A stretch of DNA of 64,000 nucleotides from VAZQ01 sp963841105 (GTDB lineage: Bacteria; Pseudomonadota; Alphaproteobacteria; Rhizobiales; Xanthobacteraceae): assembly GCA_963841105.1 (NCBI GenBank), contig CAWJCB010000014.1, positions 1 through 64,000 on the forward strand, read 5' to 3'. A model generated the notes under the pieces. That model made no database searches and was not told the origin of the DNA. It saw nothing but the letters and a program-made list of their open reading frames with translations. Positions 47,639-56,188 of this stretch are shown piece by piece; position 1 is the first letter of the stretch, and every line of letters begins with the position of its first letter. A program made the translations under genes and the position numbers.

Positions 47639-48209
47639 GCTCATCTTCGCCTGCGCGCTGGCGTGCGGTTTCGGCGTCGGCGTTGCCTTGGCCGAGACGC
47701 CCGGGCTTGGAACGCCTGGACTTGGAAAGCCGATTGCCGAAGGCGACATCGCGGCCTGGAACATCGATGTGCTGCCCGACGGCGCCGGGCTGCCGCCCGG
47801 CAGCGGCACGGCCAAGCAAGGCGCGGTGGTCTATTCGCAGAAATGCGCGCTGTGCCATGGCGAGAACGGCGTCAATCCCGCGCCAGGCGTTCTGCCCCTG
47901 GTCGGTCCCTCCAAGTTCGATCGCATCGACACAATGAAAACCGTCCCCTACTACAAATATGCGACGACGTTGTTCGACGTCATGCGTCGATCCATGCCCT
48001 ACACGATGCCGAAGACCCTCACCACCGACGAGCTCTATGCGCTTAGCGCCTATATTCTTTCGCTCAACAAGATCATCCCGGAAGATCAAGTGATGGACGC
48101 CAAGAGCCTGCCGCAAGTGAAGATGCCGAACCGCGATAACTTCGTCGTTTGGGATCCGGACAAGATCGACTACGAGCCGATACCCATGGAGCGCCCCGCC
48201 ATGCGTTGA
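47625..48209 (+). CDS. Monohaem cytochrome c, SoxD-like partner of SoxC
   Basis: After a signal peptide (MSTRKLIFACALACGFGVGV, to residue 23), KCALCHGENG (C74, C77, H78) binds haem c, and SMPYTMP or a later Met supplies the sixth ligand. Canonical SoxD has two haems and about 370 aa; this 194-aa form has one. The C-terminal MPNRDNFVVWDPDKI is typical of SoxD-like domain ends. It overlaps soxC by 14 bases, so the two are co-translated and should form one electron-transfer pair. Confidence 0.82.
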   Translation: MSTRKLIFACALACGFGVGVALAETPGLGTPGLGKPIAEGDIAAWNIDVLPDGAGLPPGSGTAKQGAVVYSQKCALCHGENGVNPAPGVLPLVGPSKFDRIDTMKTVPYYKYATTLFDVMRRSMPYTMPKTLTTDELYALSAYILSLNKIIPEDQVMDAKSLPQVKMPNRDNFVVWDPDKIDYEPIPMERPAMR

Positions 48210-48255
48210 GGCTGTGCATAAACCGGTTTTGATGACTTTGAATCAATCTCCTGCC

Positions 48256-48385
48256 GTCGTGCCCCACGTATGCGGGGCATCCAGTAGCCTCGGCTGTTCG
48301 GTCGAACCTCGCCCACCGACCAGCAAGGTGTATCCCCCACAAGGAGTGGTGGTTACTGGATCGCCCGCCTGAAGCGGGCGATGAC
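48256..48385. repeat. 130-bp palindromic intergenic repeat, copy 1
   Basis: It begins GTCGTGCCCCACGTATGCGG and ends GCGGGCGATGAC. Each end is a hairpin (GCCCC..GGGGC and GCCCGC..GCGGGC) joined to CCAGTA or TACTGG, so the ends are imperfect inverted repeats of each other. A second copy of the same length lies at 57068-57197. The form is of the mobile palindromic repeats common in rhizobial intergenic DNA. Confidence 0.75.
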
Positions 48386-48404
48386 GCAGCGCAGTGTTCG
48401 CCGA

Positions 48405-48430
48405 GGGCGGGTTTGAAACCCGCCCCTACA
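48405..48430. repeat. Short GC palindrome GGGCGGGTTTGAAACCCGCC, copy 1
   Basis: GGGCGGGTTTGAAACCCGCC followed by CCTACA. Related copies are at 56317-56342 (degenerate) and 61613-61639. It lies 20 bases after the 130-bp repeat. Confidence 0.65.
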
Positions 48431-48483
48431 TCACATCAACCTCGTCAATATGTAATCGTGCTTGGTGCAGTGGATCAGACGGC

Positions 48484-49268
48484 ATGGATTTGGGTCTGAA
48501 CGGCAAGGTCGCGCTCGTGACCGGATCAAGCCGCGGCATTGGGCGCGGCATCGCGCTCGCGTTGGCCGAGGAAGGCTGCGAGCTCCTGCTGACGGGCCGT
48601 GACACGGAGGCGCTGGGAGAGGTTGCTCGATCCATAGCAGCCAAAGGCCGCAAGGCGGCTGTCCACGCGCTTGATCTGCGCGAACCGAGCGCTCCGGCCG
48701 CCCTGGTCGAGGCAGCGCGACGGGAATGCGGCGGCCTCGACATTCTCATCAATAATGCCGGAACCACCAGGCGCGGCGATTTCTTGGAGCTCACCGATGC
48801 CGACTGGACGGAAGGCTATGCGCTGAAGTTCTTCGCGCATGTGCGCCTTGCGCGCGCAGCCTGGCCGCTGCTCAAGAAGCGCCGCGGGTCGTTGATTGCA
48901 ATCGGCGGCACCAGCGGCCGCAAGCCGGAGAAGCGCTTCACCATCGGCAGCTCTGTCAATGCGGCGGTGGCGGCGTTCACCAAATGCCTCGCCGACCTTG
49001 GCAAGGAAGATGGCGTGCAAGTGAATTGCATTCATCCGAGCCTGGTCGAGACGGAGCGGCAATGGCGGCGCATCCGCGCCGAGATCGAGCGAACCGGCGA
49101 GCCTGAAGCAAAGATTCCGCGAGCGGATTCTGTCGCGAGACCGGCATCATCCGTTACGGCAAGGTCGAGGATGTCGCCGATCTCGTGACCTTTATTCTGT
49201 CCAAGCGGGCTACCTGGCTCACCGGCGCGACGATCGACCTCGACGGCGGCGAGATCCCGGTGCTGTGA
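48484..49268 (+). CDS. Short-chain dehydrogenase/reductase, frame-interrupted
   Basis: The Rossmann motif GSSRGIGRGIALALAEEG, NNAGTTRRGD and the substrate-side SLIAIGGTSGRK are present. The usual Tyr-x3-Lys is replaced (IGSSVNAAVAAFTKCL), so catalysis is uncertain. The frame from ATG 48484 degenerates after about residue 208. The correct end, IRERILSR, TGIIRYGKVEDVADLVTFIL and LTGATIDLDGGEIPVL, lies in two other frames and stops at 49268. Dropping one base at 49117-49118 (CC) and one at about 49136-49140 restores it. It overlaps the flavoprotein start by four bases. Confidence 0.7.
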
Positions 49269-50977
49269 CGCCGAACATTCTCCTTACTCCCGCGTGCATC
49301 GGCCCGGTTGAAATTCCCAATCGCGTGGTCATGCCCCCGATGACGACGCGAACGGCCGACGCGGAGGGATATGTCACCGACGACACCGTTGCCTATTACC
49401 TCGCTCGCGCACGGGGTGGTGTCGGTCTCATCACTGTGGAGATGGCGTCGCCGGAACGCGCGGGACGCCATCGCCGCCACGAAGTCGGGATTTACGACGA
49501 CTGCTTTCTTCCCGGGCTCACGCGCTTGGTGCAGGAGATTCACCGGGCTGGATCAAAGGCGTCCATCCAGCTCGGCCATGGCGGCGGACATACGCGCGCC
49601 GATATCTGCGGTGAGACACCGATTGCACCTTCCGCTATTCCACACCCGGTCTACGAGACGACGTTCGAGACCATAATACCGGAGGCGATGAGCAAGGCGC
49701 GCATCAATCGCACCATCGCCGCGCACGTCTCTGCCGCGGTGCGCGCGCGCCGCGCCGGGTTCGATTGCGTCGAAATCCACGCTGCCCACGGCTACCTCAT
49801 CTCGCAATTTCACGCACCGTTCGAGAACCGGCGCACCGATGAATATGGCGGCAGCCTCGAAAACCGCGCCCGCTTTGGGCTCGACGTGCTGCGCGCCGTC
49901 AAGGCGGCGGTCGACGCCATGCCGGTCATCTATCGCCTCTCTGTCGAGGATTTCTTTCCCGGCGGACTCGTGTACGACGAGGGCCGCCAGATCGCGATAT
50001 GGGCAGCGCAGGCAGGCGCGGACGCGCTGCACATCACTGCCGGGCATTACCGCTCGTTGCCATCGGCGCAGATCGTGCTGCCGCCAATGAGCTTCCCCGA
50101 CGCGACGTTCCTCGACTTCGCGGCCGGCGTGAAGCAAGCCGTGCGCGTGCCGGTGATTGCCGTGGGCCGCCTTGGCGATCCCACCACCGCGGAGAAGGCG
50201 GTCGCCGCCGGCAAGACCGACTTCGTCGCGCTCGGCCGCACACTCATCGCCGATCCGCAATGGGTGGAGAAGCTGCGCCGCGGAGAGCCGAGCCGGCGAT
50301 GTCTCGCCTGCAATACCTGCATCAACGAGATGCGCGGCGGCGCGCGCATCGGCTGCGTCGTGAACGCCGCGGCCGGACGCGAGTCTCGCTACGCCGAGCC
50401 GCGGCCTCCACGCGGCGAGCGGATCGCAGTCATAGGCGCCGGCCCGGCCGGATTGACCTATGCCTCCCTCGTTGCGAATGGCAACCAAGTGACGGTTTTC
50501 GAGAAGGACAAAACGCCGGGAGGTGCGTTTCGTTATGCCGGGAAAGCCGTCCTCTTCCAGGAGGTGGAAGCAAGCGAGCAGAGCTTTGCGCGTTACATTG
50601 GCGACCTCCACAAAGCATGTATCGCCAAGGGTGTAGCTTTCCGCTTCGCCACGAAAGTAACCGGCAGCGAAGATTTGCTCGCAGGCTTCGATCGCATCGT
50701 GGTCGCAACGGGGGCTCGCTACCGGTTCGGTCTCGGCCCGCTCGCAACGGCAATGCTCGATACGGGCTTGGCGCGACGGTCTGGCTTTGCCAGGCTCTTT
50801 GCCTCCGGACGGTTCCGCAATTGGTTCTACTACAAGGGACGACAGGAGACCGGCTCTCGCTTCCGGCAGTTGGGGAAAGGCGAGCCGACCGTCATGATCA
50901 TTGGCGACGCGCTTCGTTCCGGGAAAAGCAAGGAAGCAATTGCGAGCGCATTCGACGCCGCGCTCCTTGGCGTTTAA
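49265..50977 (+). CDS. NADH:flavin oxidoreductase / 2,4-dienoyl-CoA reductase-like
   Basis: The N-terminal 350 residues form an Old-Yellow-Enzyme barrel (VVMPPMTTRTADAEGYVTDD, EIHAAHGYLISQFHAPFENR, DEYGGSLENRARF). It is followed by the 4Fe-4S segment CLACNTCINEMRGGARIGC and a C-terminal NAD(P)/FAD domain with IAVIGAGPAGLTYASLV. This is the FadH/trimethylamine-dehydrogenase layout that moves electrons from NAD(P)H through FAD and FeS to FMN. The final part is short (570 aa in total against about 640-670) and the second nucleotide motif is reduced. GTG 49265 overlaps the SDR stop, so both may act on one substrate. Confidence 0.82.
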   Translation: MTPNILLTPACIGPVEIPNRVVMPPMTTRTADAEGYVTDDTVAYYLARARGGVGLITVEMASPERAGRHRRHEVGIYDDCFLPGLTRLVQEIHRAGSKASIQLGHGGGHTRADICGETPIAPSAIPHPVYETTFETIIPEAMSKARINRTIAAHVSAAVRARRAGFDCVEIHAAHGYLISQFHAPFENRRTDEYGGSLENRARFGLDVLRAVKAAVDAMPVIYRLSVEDFFPGGLVYDEGRQIAIWAAQAGADALHITAGHYRSLPSAQIVLPPMSFPDATFLDFAAGVKQAVRVPVIAVGRLGDPTTAEKAVAAGKTDFVALGRTLIADPQWVEKLRRGEPSRRCLACNTCINEMRGGARIGCVVNAAAGRESRYAEPRPPRGERIAVIGAGPAGLTYASLVANGNQVTVFEKDKTPGGAFRYAGKAVLFQEVEASEQSFARYIGDLHKACIAKGVAFRFATKVTGSEDLLAGFDRIVVATGARYRFGLGPLATAMLDTGLARRSGFARLFASGRFRNWFYYKGRQETGSRFRQLGKGEPTVMIIGDALRSGKSKEAIASAFDAALLGV

Positions 50978-51130
50978 AAACGCCCTCACCGCGAGATAGG
51001 ACGGTCGTCGAATGCAAATGCATGTGAGCCGGAGTTACGCGGACTTTTCTTGACGGACGATCGCTGCGGCGCGAGGCTTGCTCCGCGCCGACGGGCCGCT
51101 CGCATCCGTTGCAATCGTTGGGAGAGATTT

Positions 51131-53068
51131 ATGACCAAACGCCGTGATTCACTCAATTCCGAGCGCCGCAACTTTCTCAAGGGCGCCGGCGTCGTTAGTG
51201 CCGCGATGCTGACGCCACCAGCTACGGCCAGTGCACAGCTTGCCGCGCCCAAGCCAAGTCTGAAAGCCGCGGTTCCCGGCCCAAAGCTGATTGCGGTCGA
51301 GACGCAGCCGCCTTCGAAAGACCCGGTGAACCAGACATCGAGCGGCGGCGATTTCATGGTCGATGTGCTGCGAACGCTCGATTTCGACTATCTCGCGATG
51401 AACTGCGCCTCGGCATTCCGCGGCATCCACGAATCCTTCATCAACTACGGAAAGAACACCAAGCCCGAAATCCTGACCTGCCCGCACGAGGAGATCGCCG
51501 TCCACATGGCGCAGGGCTATGCCAAGATCGAAGGCAAGCCGATGGCCATGATGTGTCACGGCACCGTCGGCCTCCAGCACGCGAGCATGGCTCTGTACAA
51601 TGCCTGGTGCGACCGGGTGCCGGTCTATGTGATGATCGGCAACATCATCGAGGGCGACAAGCGAGCGCCCGGCGTCGAGTGGGTGCACTCGGCCGTTGAC
51701 CCCGCGGCCATCGTGCGGGATTTCGTCAAATGGGATGACCAGCCGGCCTCGCTCCAGCATTTCGCCGAGTCGGCAGTGCGCGCATACAAGATTGCCATGA
51801 CGCCGCCGATGGGGCCGGTCCTGCTCTCGCTGGATGCGGAGCTCCAGGAAAACTCAATCGCCGACGCCGAAAGCCTGCGCATCCCGAAGCTTGCCAGGGT
51901 CGTTCCGCCCGTCGGCGATGTGGGCGCACTCGCAGACGCCGCCAAGATGCTGATCACGGCCGAGAGCCCGGTGATCATCTGCGATCGCCTTGCGCGCTCG
52001 CCGGCCGGAATGGCACGGCTTGTCGAGCTTGCCGAGGCGCTGCAATGCGCCGTGATCGATAATGCCGGGCGCATGAACTTTCCCTCGCGCCATCCGCTCA
52101 ATCAATCGTTCCGCAGGTCCGTGATTTCCCAGGCCGACGTCATTCTCGCCATCGAGATGAACGACATATTCGGAGCTCTGAACGCATTCAGCGACCGCAT
52201 TGTGCGCGCCACGCGGCCCATCACCAGGAAAGGCGCCAAGGTCATCTCGCTGGGACTGCGCGACACCTATTTGAAAGCGAATTATCAGGACTTCGGCCGC
52301 TATCAGGACGTTGACCTCTCCATCGCCGGCGACGGCGAGGCGAGCCTTCCCTTGCTGATCGAGGCGGTGAAACGTCTCGCCGACCCGTCGCGCAAGGCCG
52401 CCTACGAGGCGCGCGGCAAGAAGCTTGCGGCAGCCCATCAGGCGATGGTCGCGCAGACCAAGTCGGATGCGACGCTCGGCTGGGATGCGAGCCCCATCAC
52501 AACCGCGCGCATGTGCGCGGAGGTATATGCTCAGATCAAGGACGAGGATTGGTCGATGGTCGGCACTTCCATCCGGTTGAGCTGGCCGCACCGGCTATGG
52601 AACTTTGACAAGCCACACCGCTGGAACGGCGTCTCCGGAGGAGCGGGTGTCGGCTACAACCTGCCGGCCTCTCTCGGCGCCGCGCTCGCCAACAAGCGGC
52701 ATGGGCGTTTCACCGTGTCCTTCGGCGGCGACGGCGACTTCATGTTCGCGCCGGGCACGCTCTGGGCTGCCGCGCATCACCGCATCCCGATGCTCTATAT
52801 CGTGCAGAACAATCGCGCTTATCACCAGGAATACATGTATCTTGCCGCGATGGCGGCGCGGCGCAGCCGCGGCATCGAGAATGCGCATATCGGGACGACG
52901 CTCACCGATCCAAACATCGATTTCGCCACGGTGGCGCGCGGCTTCGGCGCGCATGGGGAAGGCCCGATCGCCGACCCGAACGAGCTTGCTCCTGCCTTCA
53001 GGCGAGCCATCGCCGCGGTGAAATCCGGCCAGCCCGCCCTGGTCGACGTCGTCACAGATCCGCGTTGA
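51131..53068 (+). CDS. Tat-exported thiamine-diphosphate enzyme (ALS-like)
   Basis: A twin-arginine signal (SERRNFLKGAGVVSAAMLTP) precedes a full three-domain ThDP enzyme. The Pyr domain has CPHEEIAVHMAQGYAKIEGK with the activating Glu. The middle domain has SPVIICDRLARSPAGMARLV. The PP domain has FGGDGDFMFAPGTLWAAAHH...VQNNRAYHQE, the GDG-NN cofactor motif. Cytoplasmic relatives are acetolactate synthases and 2-oxoacid decarboxylases. Export is unusual, and the next gene encodes a cytochrome c, so a periplasmic oxidative decarboxylation with electrons to cytochrome c is a reasonable inference. Confidence 0.82.
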   Translation: MTKRRDSLNSERRNFLKGAGVVSAAMLTPPATASAQLAAPKPSLKAAVPGPKLIAVETQPPSKDPVNQTSSGGDFMVDVLRTLDFDYLAMNCASAFRGIHESFINYGKNTKPEILTCPHEEIAVHMAQGYAKIEGKPMAMMCHGTVGLQHASMALYNAWCDRVPVYVMIGNIIEGDKRAPGVEWVHSAVDPAAIVRDFVKWDDQPASLQHFAESAVRAYKIAMTPPMGPVLLSLDAELQENSIADAESLRIPKLARVVPPVGDVGALADAAKMLITAESPVIICDRLARSPAGMARLVELAEALQCAVIDNAGRMNFPSRHPLNQSFRRSVISQADVILAIEMNDIFGALNAFSDRIVRATRPITRKGAKVISLGLRDTYLKANYQDFGRYQDVDLSIAGDGEASLPLLIEAVKRLADPSRKAAYEARGKKLAAAHQAMVAQTKSDATLGWDASPITTARMCAEVYAQIKDEDWSMVGTSIRLSWPHRLWNFDKPHRWNGVSGGAGVGYNLPASLGAALANKRHGRFTVSFGGDGDFMFAPGTLWAAAHHRIPMLYIVQNNRAYHQEYMYLAAMAARRSRGIENAHIGTTLTDPNIDFATVARGFGAHGEGPIADPNELAPAFRRAIAAVKSGQPALVDVVTDPR

Positions 53069-53080
53069 GGAGATCGAGCC

Positions 53081-53455
53081 GTGCAGTCATTCAAGCGAGC
53101 AGCGATGTTGACGCTGGCCGCGTCTTGCGCCGGCGCGATCGCCATCGGGGCGCGGGCGCAGGATGCCCCGCGTGGCGATGCCGCCAACGGCAAACGCCTT
53201 TACCTCGCCAGTAACTGCTTCACCTGCCATGGGCGCGCCGGGCAAGGAGGAGCCTACAACGGCCCGGCGCCGGCGCTTGCAAAAACTGCCATGCCGTTCG
53301 AGGGTTTTTTGTACCAGACGCGCAACCCATCGAATGACATGCCGGCCTATGCGGCGGCGGTGATGTCGGATCAGGCGGTGGCAGACGTCTTCGCCTTCGT
53401 GCAGTCGCTGCCCGGCCCGCGCGAGCCGAAGGACATCGCCATCCTGAAGGATTGA
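53081..53455 (+). CDS. Periplasmic cytochrome c (124 aa)
   Basis: A signal peptide (VQSFKRAAMLTLAASCAGAI, cleavage near ARA-QD, residue 27) precedes NCFTCHGRAGQGG (C46, C49, H50) and a Met ligand candidate in PSNDMPAYAAAVMSDQAVAD. It starts at GTG 53081, 12 bases after the ThDP gene stop. It is likely the electron acceptor of that enzyme or a link to an oxidase. Confidence 0.82.
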   Translation: MQSFKRAAMLTLAASCAGAIAIGARAQDAPRGDAANGKRLYLASNCFTCHGRAGQGGAYNGPAPALAKTAMPFEGFLYQTRNPSNDMPAYAAAVMSDQAVADVFAFVQSLPGPREPKDIAILKD

Positions 53456-53516
53456 CGCTCACGAGAAGAGCTCGCGGTTTAGTGGACGAGCGCGTTGCTT
53501 GGGCTCTCAGACTCGA

Positions 53517-53552
53517 ATGTCAGACTTGATGTCAGACTTGATGTCAGACTTG
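53517..53552 (+). repeat. Three exact tandem copies of a 12-bp unit at a gene start
   Basis: ATGTCAGACTTG is repeated at 53517, 53529 and 53541. Each copy keeps frame and supplies an ATG, so copy-number slippage would change the N-terminal length without breaking the gene. Confidence 0.85.
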
Positions 53553-54140
53553 CCCATATCAATTGTCCTTGGCATCGGGCTCGCCGCGGCAACCGGATTT
53601 CGAGTGTTCTTGCCGATGCTCATTGTGAGCGGAGCCGCTTATTCCGGCCATCTCCCCTTGGACGAGAGCTTCGCATGGCTCGGGTCGCCCTCCGCGCTGA
53701 TGATGCTGAGTGTGGCGGCGCTTGTGGAGATCCTCGCTTATTACGTTCCGGGTGTCGACAATCTGCTGGACACATTGGCCACCCCAGCCGCGTTCGTCGC
53801 CGGGACGGTCGTGTCGGCGGCGGTGATGACCGACCTGCCGCCAATGGTGAAATGGACCGCGGCCGTTATTGCGGGTGGCGGCGTGGCTGGTCTCACGCAA
53901 GGCGTGACCGCCATGCTGAGGGCAAAGTCCACCGTTTTTACCGGCGGCCTCGGTAACGTCTTTATCGCGACCGCAGAGCTCGTCGGCGCGCTGCTGGTCT
54001 CACTGTTGAGCCTGGTGGCGCCGCTCGCCGCGCTCGCGCTGATCATCATCTTTTTATGGCTGGCGATGCGTCTCCTGCGGCGTACGCTGCGGCTGTTTCG
54101 AGGCGCACCTCCGCCGGGCGGCCACAAACAGGCGGAATGA
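53517..54140 (+). CDS. DUF4126-type membrane protein
   Basis: About six hydrophobic segments (ISIVLGIGLAAATGFRVFLP, ALMMLSVAALVEILAYYVPG, AAFVAGTVVSAAVM, LVGALLVSLLSLVAPLAALA, IIIFLWLAMRLLRR) and GVDNLLDTLATPAAFVAGTV match the DUF4126 family of unknown function. The first 36 bases are three exact copies of ATGTCAGACTTG, so translation could begin at any of three ATGs (53517, 53529, 53541) giving MSDLMSDLMSDL or shorter. Confidence 0.75.
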   Translation: MSDLMSDLMSDLPISIVLGIGLAAATGFRVFLPMLIVSGAAYSGHLPLDESFAWLGSPSALMMLSVAALVEILAYYVPGVDNLLDTLATPAAFVAGTVVSAAVMTDLPPMVKWTAAVIAGGGVAGLTQGVTAMLRAKSTVFTGGLGNVFIATAELVGALLVSLLSLVAPLAALALIIIFLWLAMRLLRRTLRLFRGAPPPGGHKQAE

Positions 54141-54146
54141 GCCGGC

Positions 54147-54756
54147 TCAAATCTCCACCACCCGGTCAGGTAACTCGTTCGGGTTGAGCTCGCCAGGTGG
54201 GAAATGCCGGGCGAGCTGCGCCCCGCACAACTCGATGGCCGCAACAAACCCATCGCCAGGTCGTCCCTGCCTGATCGCGGAAACCATCGCAGCGATGGCG
54301 TCGGTCCACGCGTCGGGGCTCACTTTCGCGTTGATTTCCCGGTCGGCGACGATCTCCGCATAGCGTTCTGCGACGGACGCGAAAATCAGCACGCCCGGTG
54401 CGGCGCTCGGTGAGGTGGATGCCCTGCGCCAGGAACTGCTGCATCGCGACGAGGTGCGCGCGCCCGTGCAACCTGCGTCTCGGCACGATGTGAAAGCGGA
54501 AAACCGGGAGCGAGAGGAGAACCGCCAGGACGATGAACGTGGCAAGCTGGAGGAGATAGATAAGGCCGGCGGGCCAGTTCGTGAGATAGATCAGCGGCAA
54601 GGGTACACCGAACGCGACCAGTGCCGCCCACGCGATCGGCACCAGGTGGTGCTCGCCGCACGCGCGGGCAATGACGCAGTAGATTTCCCCCGAGGTCTTC
54701 GCTTCGGCCGCGCGGATCGCCTCGATAATCCGTTCGTTGTCGGCATCCGAGATCAT
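54147..54756 (-). CDS. TPM-domain membrane protein, frame-interrupted
   Basis: From ATG 54756 (MISDADNERIIEAIRAAEAK, TSGEIYCVIARACGEHHLVP) it has two membrane helices and reaches LAQGIHLTERRTG, then loses frame. The other frame gives VLIFASVAERYAEIVADREI to the stop at 54147. Removing one G of GGG (CCC at 54394-54396 on the + strand) gives ERRTGVLIFASVAERYAEIV, the expected TPM sequence. It is the second TPM gene in a LemA operon; such proteins are implicated in envelope or photosystem maintenance in other lineages. Confidence 0.7.
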
Positions 54757-54761
54757 CGCGC

Positions 54762-55577
54762 TCACCAGCTTCCCGACGCACCGCCACCGCCAAACGAGCC
54801 GCCGCCGCCGGAGAAACCCCCAGAGGAGCCGCCCCAGGAATCGGAGCCGCCCCACGAGCCCGGCATCGGCAGGATGATCGGCCCGCGCGGACCTCGTCGC
54901 ATCCCCGGTCCGGCTTGCGCCTGCTGGCGACCTTGCCTTGCGACGCTGGTTACGATGATGAAGAAGATCACGATGAAGAATAAGAAAGTCAGCAGGTCGG
55001 CCAGGTCGGGTTGATCGTCAGGGCGTTTTTTGGCGCGTGACTTCCATTCCTCGGCATCGACCGACACAGCCCCGATGATGTCATCCACTCCGCGCCCGAT
55101 TCCGCCGGCGAAATCGTTGACCCGAAAGCGCGGGAGAATGGAATTCTCTATGATCAGCCTCGATACGGCGTCGGTCAGCGTGCCTTCGAAGCCGTAACCG
55201 ACCTCGATGCGCACCTTGCGCTCGTTCGGCGCGACGATCAGAAGCGCCCCGGTGTTCTTGTCCTTCTGCCCGATCCCCCAATGACGCCCGAGCTGGTAGC
55301 CGTAGTCGTCGATCGAGGTGCCTTGCAGCGACTTGAGGGTGACGACGACGAGCTGGCCGGTGGTCTTGCTCTCGAAATCGGCAAGCTTGCGCTCGAGCGC
55401 GGCCTTGGTCGCAGCGTCGAGAATTCCGGCATCGTCAATGACGCGGCCCGTGAGCTCAGGAAAGGTGAGCGCATAGGCCGCGCACACGACGAAGGCGAGG
55501 ACCAGTCCGAGGATTACGCGGCCGCCCGCCCCTCGAGCTCGAGATCGAGAGAGCACGACCAGCGCCCGATCCGCCAT
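54762..55577 (-). CDS. TPM-domain protein, YgcG family (271 aa)
   Basis: A membrane anchor or signal (VILGLVLAFVVCAAYALTFP) precedes a TPM domain (LTGRVIDDAGILDAATKAAL, GQLVVVTLKSLQGTSIDDYG, ALLIVAPNERKVRIEVGYGF, about 38-180). A second membrane helix (LLTFLFFIVIFFIIVTSVA) and a Gly/Ser-rich tail follow (SFGGGGASGSW). This exactly matches YgcG-type proteins that accompany LemA. The C-terminal TPM gene is separated by only five bases. Confidence 0.85.
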   Translation of the reverse strand: MADRALVVLSRSRARGAGGRVILGLVLAFVVCAAYALTFPELTGRVIDDAGILDAATKAALERKLADFESKTTGQLVVVTLKSLQGTSIDDYGYQLGRHWGIGQKDKNTGALLIVAPNERKVRIEVGYGFEGTLTDAVSRLIIENSILPRFRVNDFAGGIGRGVDDIIGAVSVDAEEWKSRAKKRPDDQPDLADLLTFLFFIVIFFIIVTSVARQGRQQAQAGPGMRRGPRGPIILPMPGSWGGSDSWGGSSGGFSGGGGSFGGGGASGSW

Positions 55578-55606
55578 AACCTACGCCACCGCAGCGCGCC
55601 CCCTTA

Positions 55607-56188
55607 TCAGAACTTCACTGTCGGAGGCTTTTTCAAATCTTCGGCCACGGTGAACGTCTCCATCGGCTTGTAGCTTCGATAAAGAGTCGATGCCCACAGC
55701 AGGCCTGGAAACGTCTTGAGCTCCGTGTTGTACTCGCGCACCCCCTCGATGTAATCGCGGCGGGCAACGGCAATCCGATTCTCCGTGCCCTCCAGCTGCG
55801 ATTGCAGGGCAAGAAAATTCTGATTTGACTTCAAGTCCGGATAACGTTCGACCGTGACCAGGAGCCGCCCAAGGGCGCCGGTGAGCGCGTTTTGGGCATC
55901 CTGGAACTCCTTGAACTTCGCCGGGTCGGTGATTGTCGAGGCGTCAACCTTGATCTGGCTGACCTTGGCGCGTGCCTCCGTCACCTGCGTGAGCACCTCG
56001 CGTTCCTGCGTTGCATAGCCCTTCACCGTCTCGACCAGATTGGGGATCAGGTCAGCGCGACGCTGATACTGGTTCTGAACGTCCGACCATTTCGCCTTTG
56101 CATTCTCGTCATAGGTTGGGATGTTGTTGACGCCGCATCCCGACAGCAGCGAGCCCGCCAAGCACAGTGAACACAAGGATGCGCGCAA
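55607..56188 (-). CDS. lemA: LemA family lipoprotein
   Basis: After a lipoprotein signal (LCLAGSLLSGCGVNN, lipobox LSGC near residue 18) comes the LemA helical domain: WSDVQNQYQRRADLIPNLVE, TVKGYATQEREVLTQVTEAR, AKVSQIKV and RYPDLKSNQNFLALQSQLEG. LemA proteins are cell-envelope proteins of uncertain role, usually encoded with TPM proteins as here. The start at 56188 has alternatives upstream. The genes run lemA, then two TPM genes, on the - strand. Confidence 0.88.
   Translation of the reverse strand: MRASLCSLCLAGSLLSGCGVNNIPTYDENAKAKWSDVQNQYQRRADLIPNLVETVKGYATQEREVLTQVTEARAKVSQIKVDASTITDPAKFKEFQDAQNALTGALGRLLVTVERYPDLKSNQNFLALQSQLEGTENRIAVARRDYIEGVREYNTELKTFPGLLWASTLYRSYKPMETFTVAEDLKKPPTVKF

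Noticed and set aside
49553..50989. A 478-codon open frame on the - strand
   Set aside because: It is the antisense of the dienoyl-CoA-reductase-like flavoprotein, whose motifs are unmistakable. Long antisense frames are expected in GC-rich DNA.
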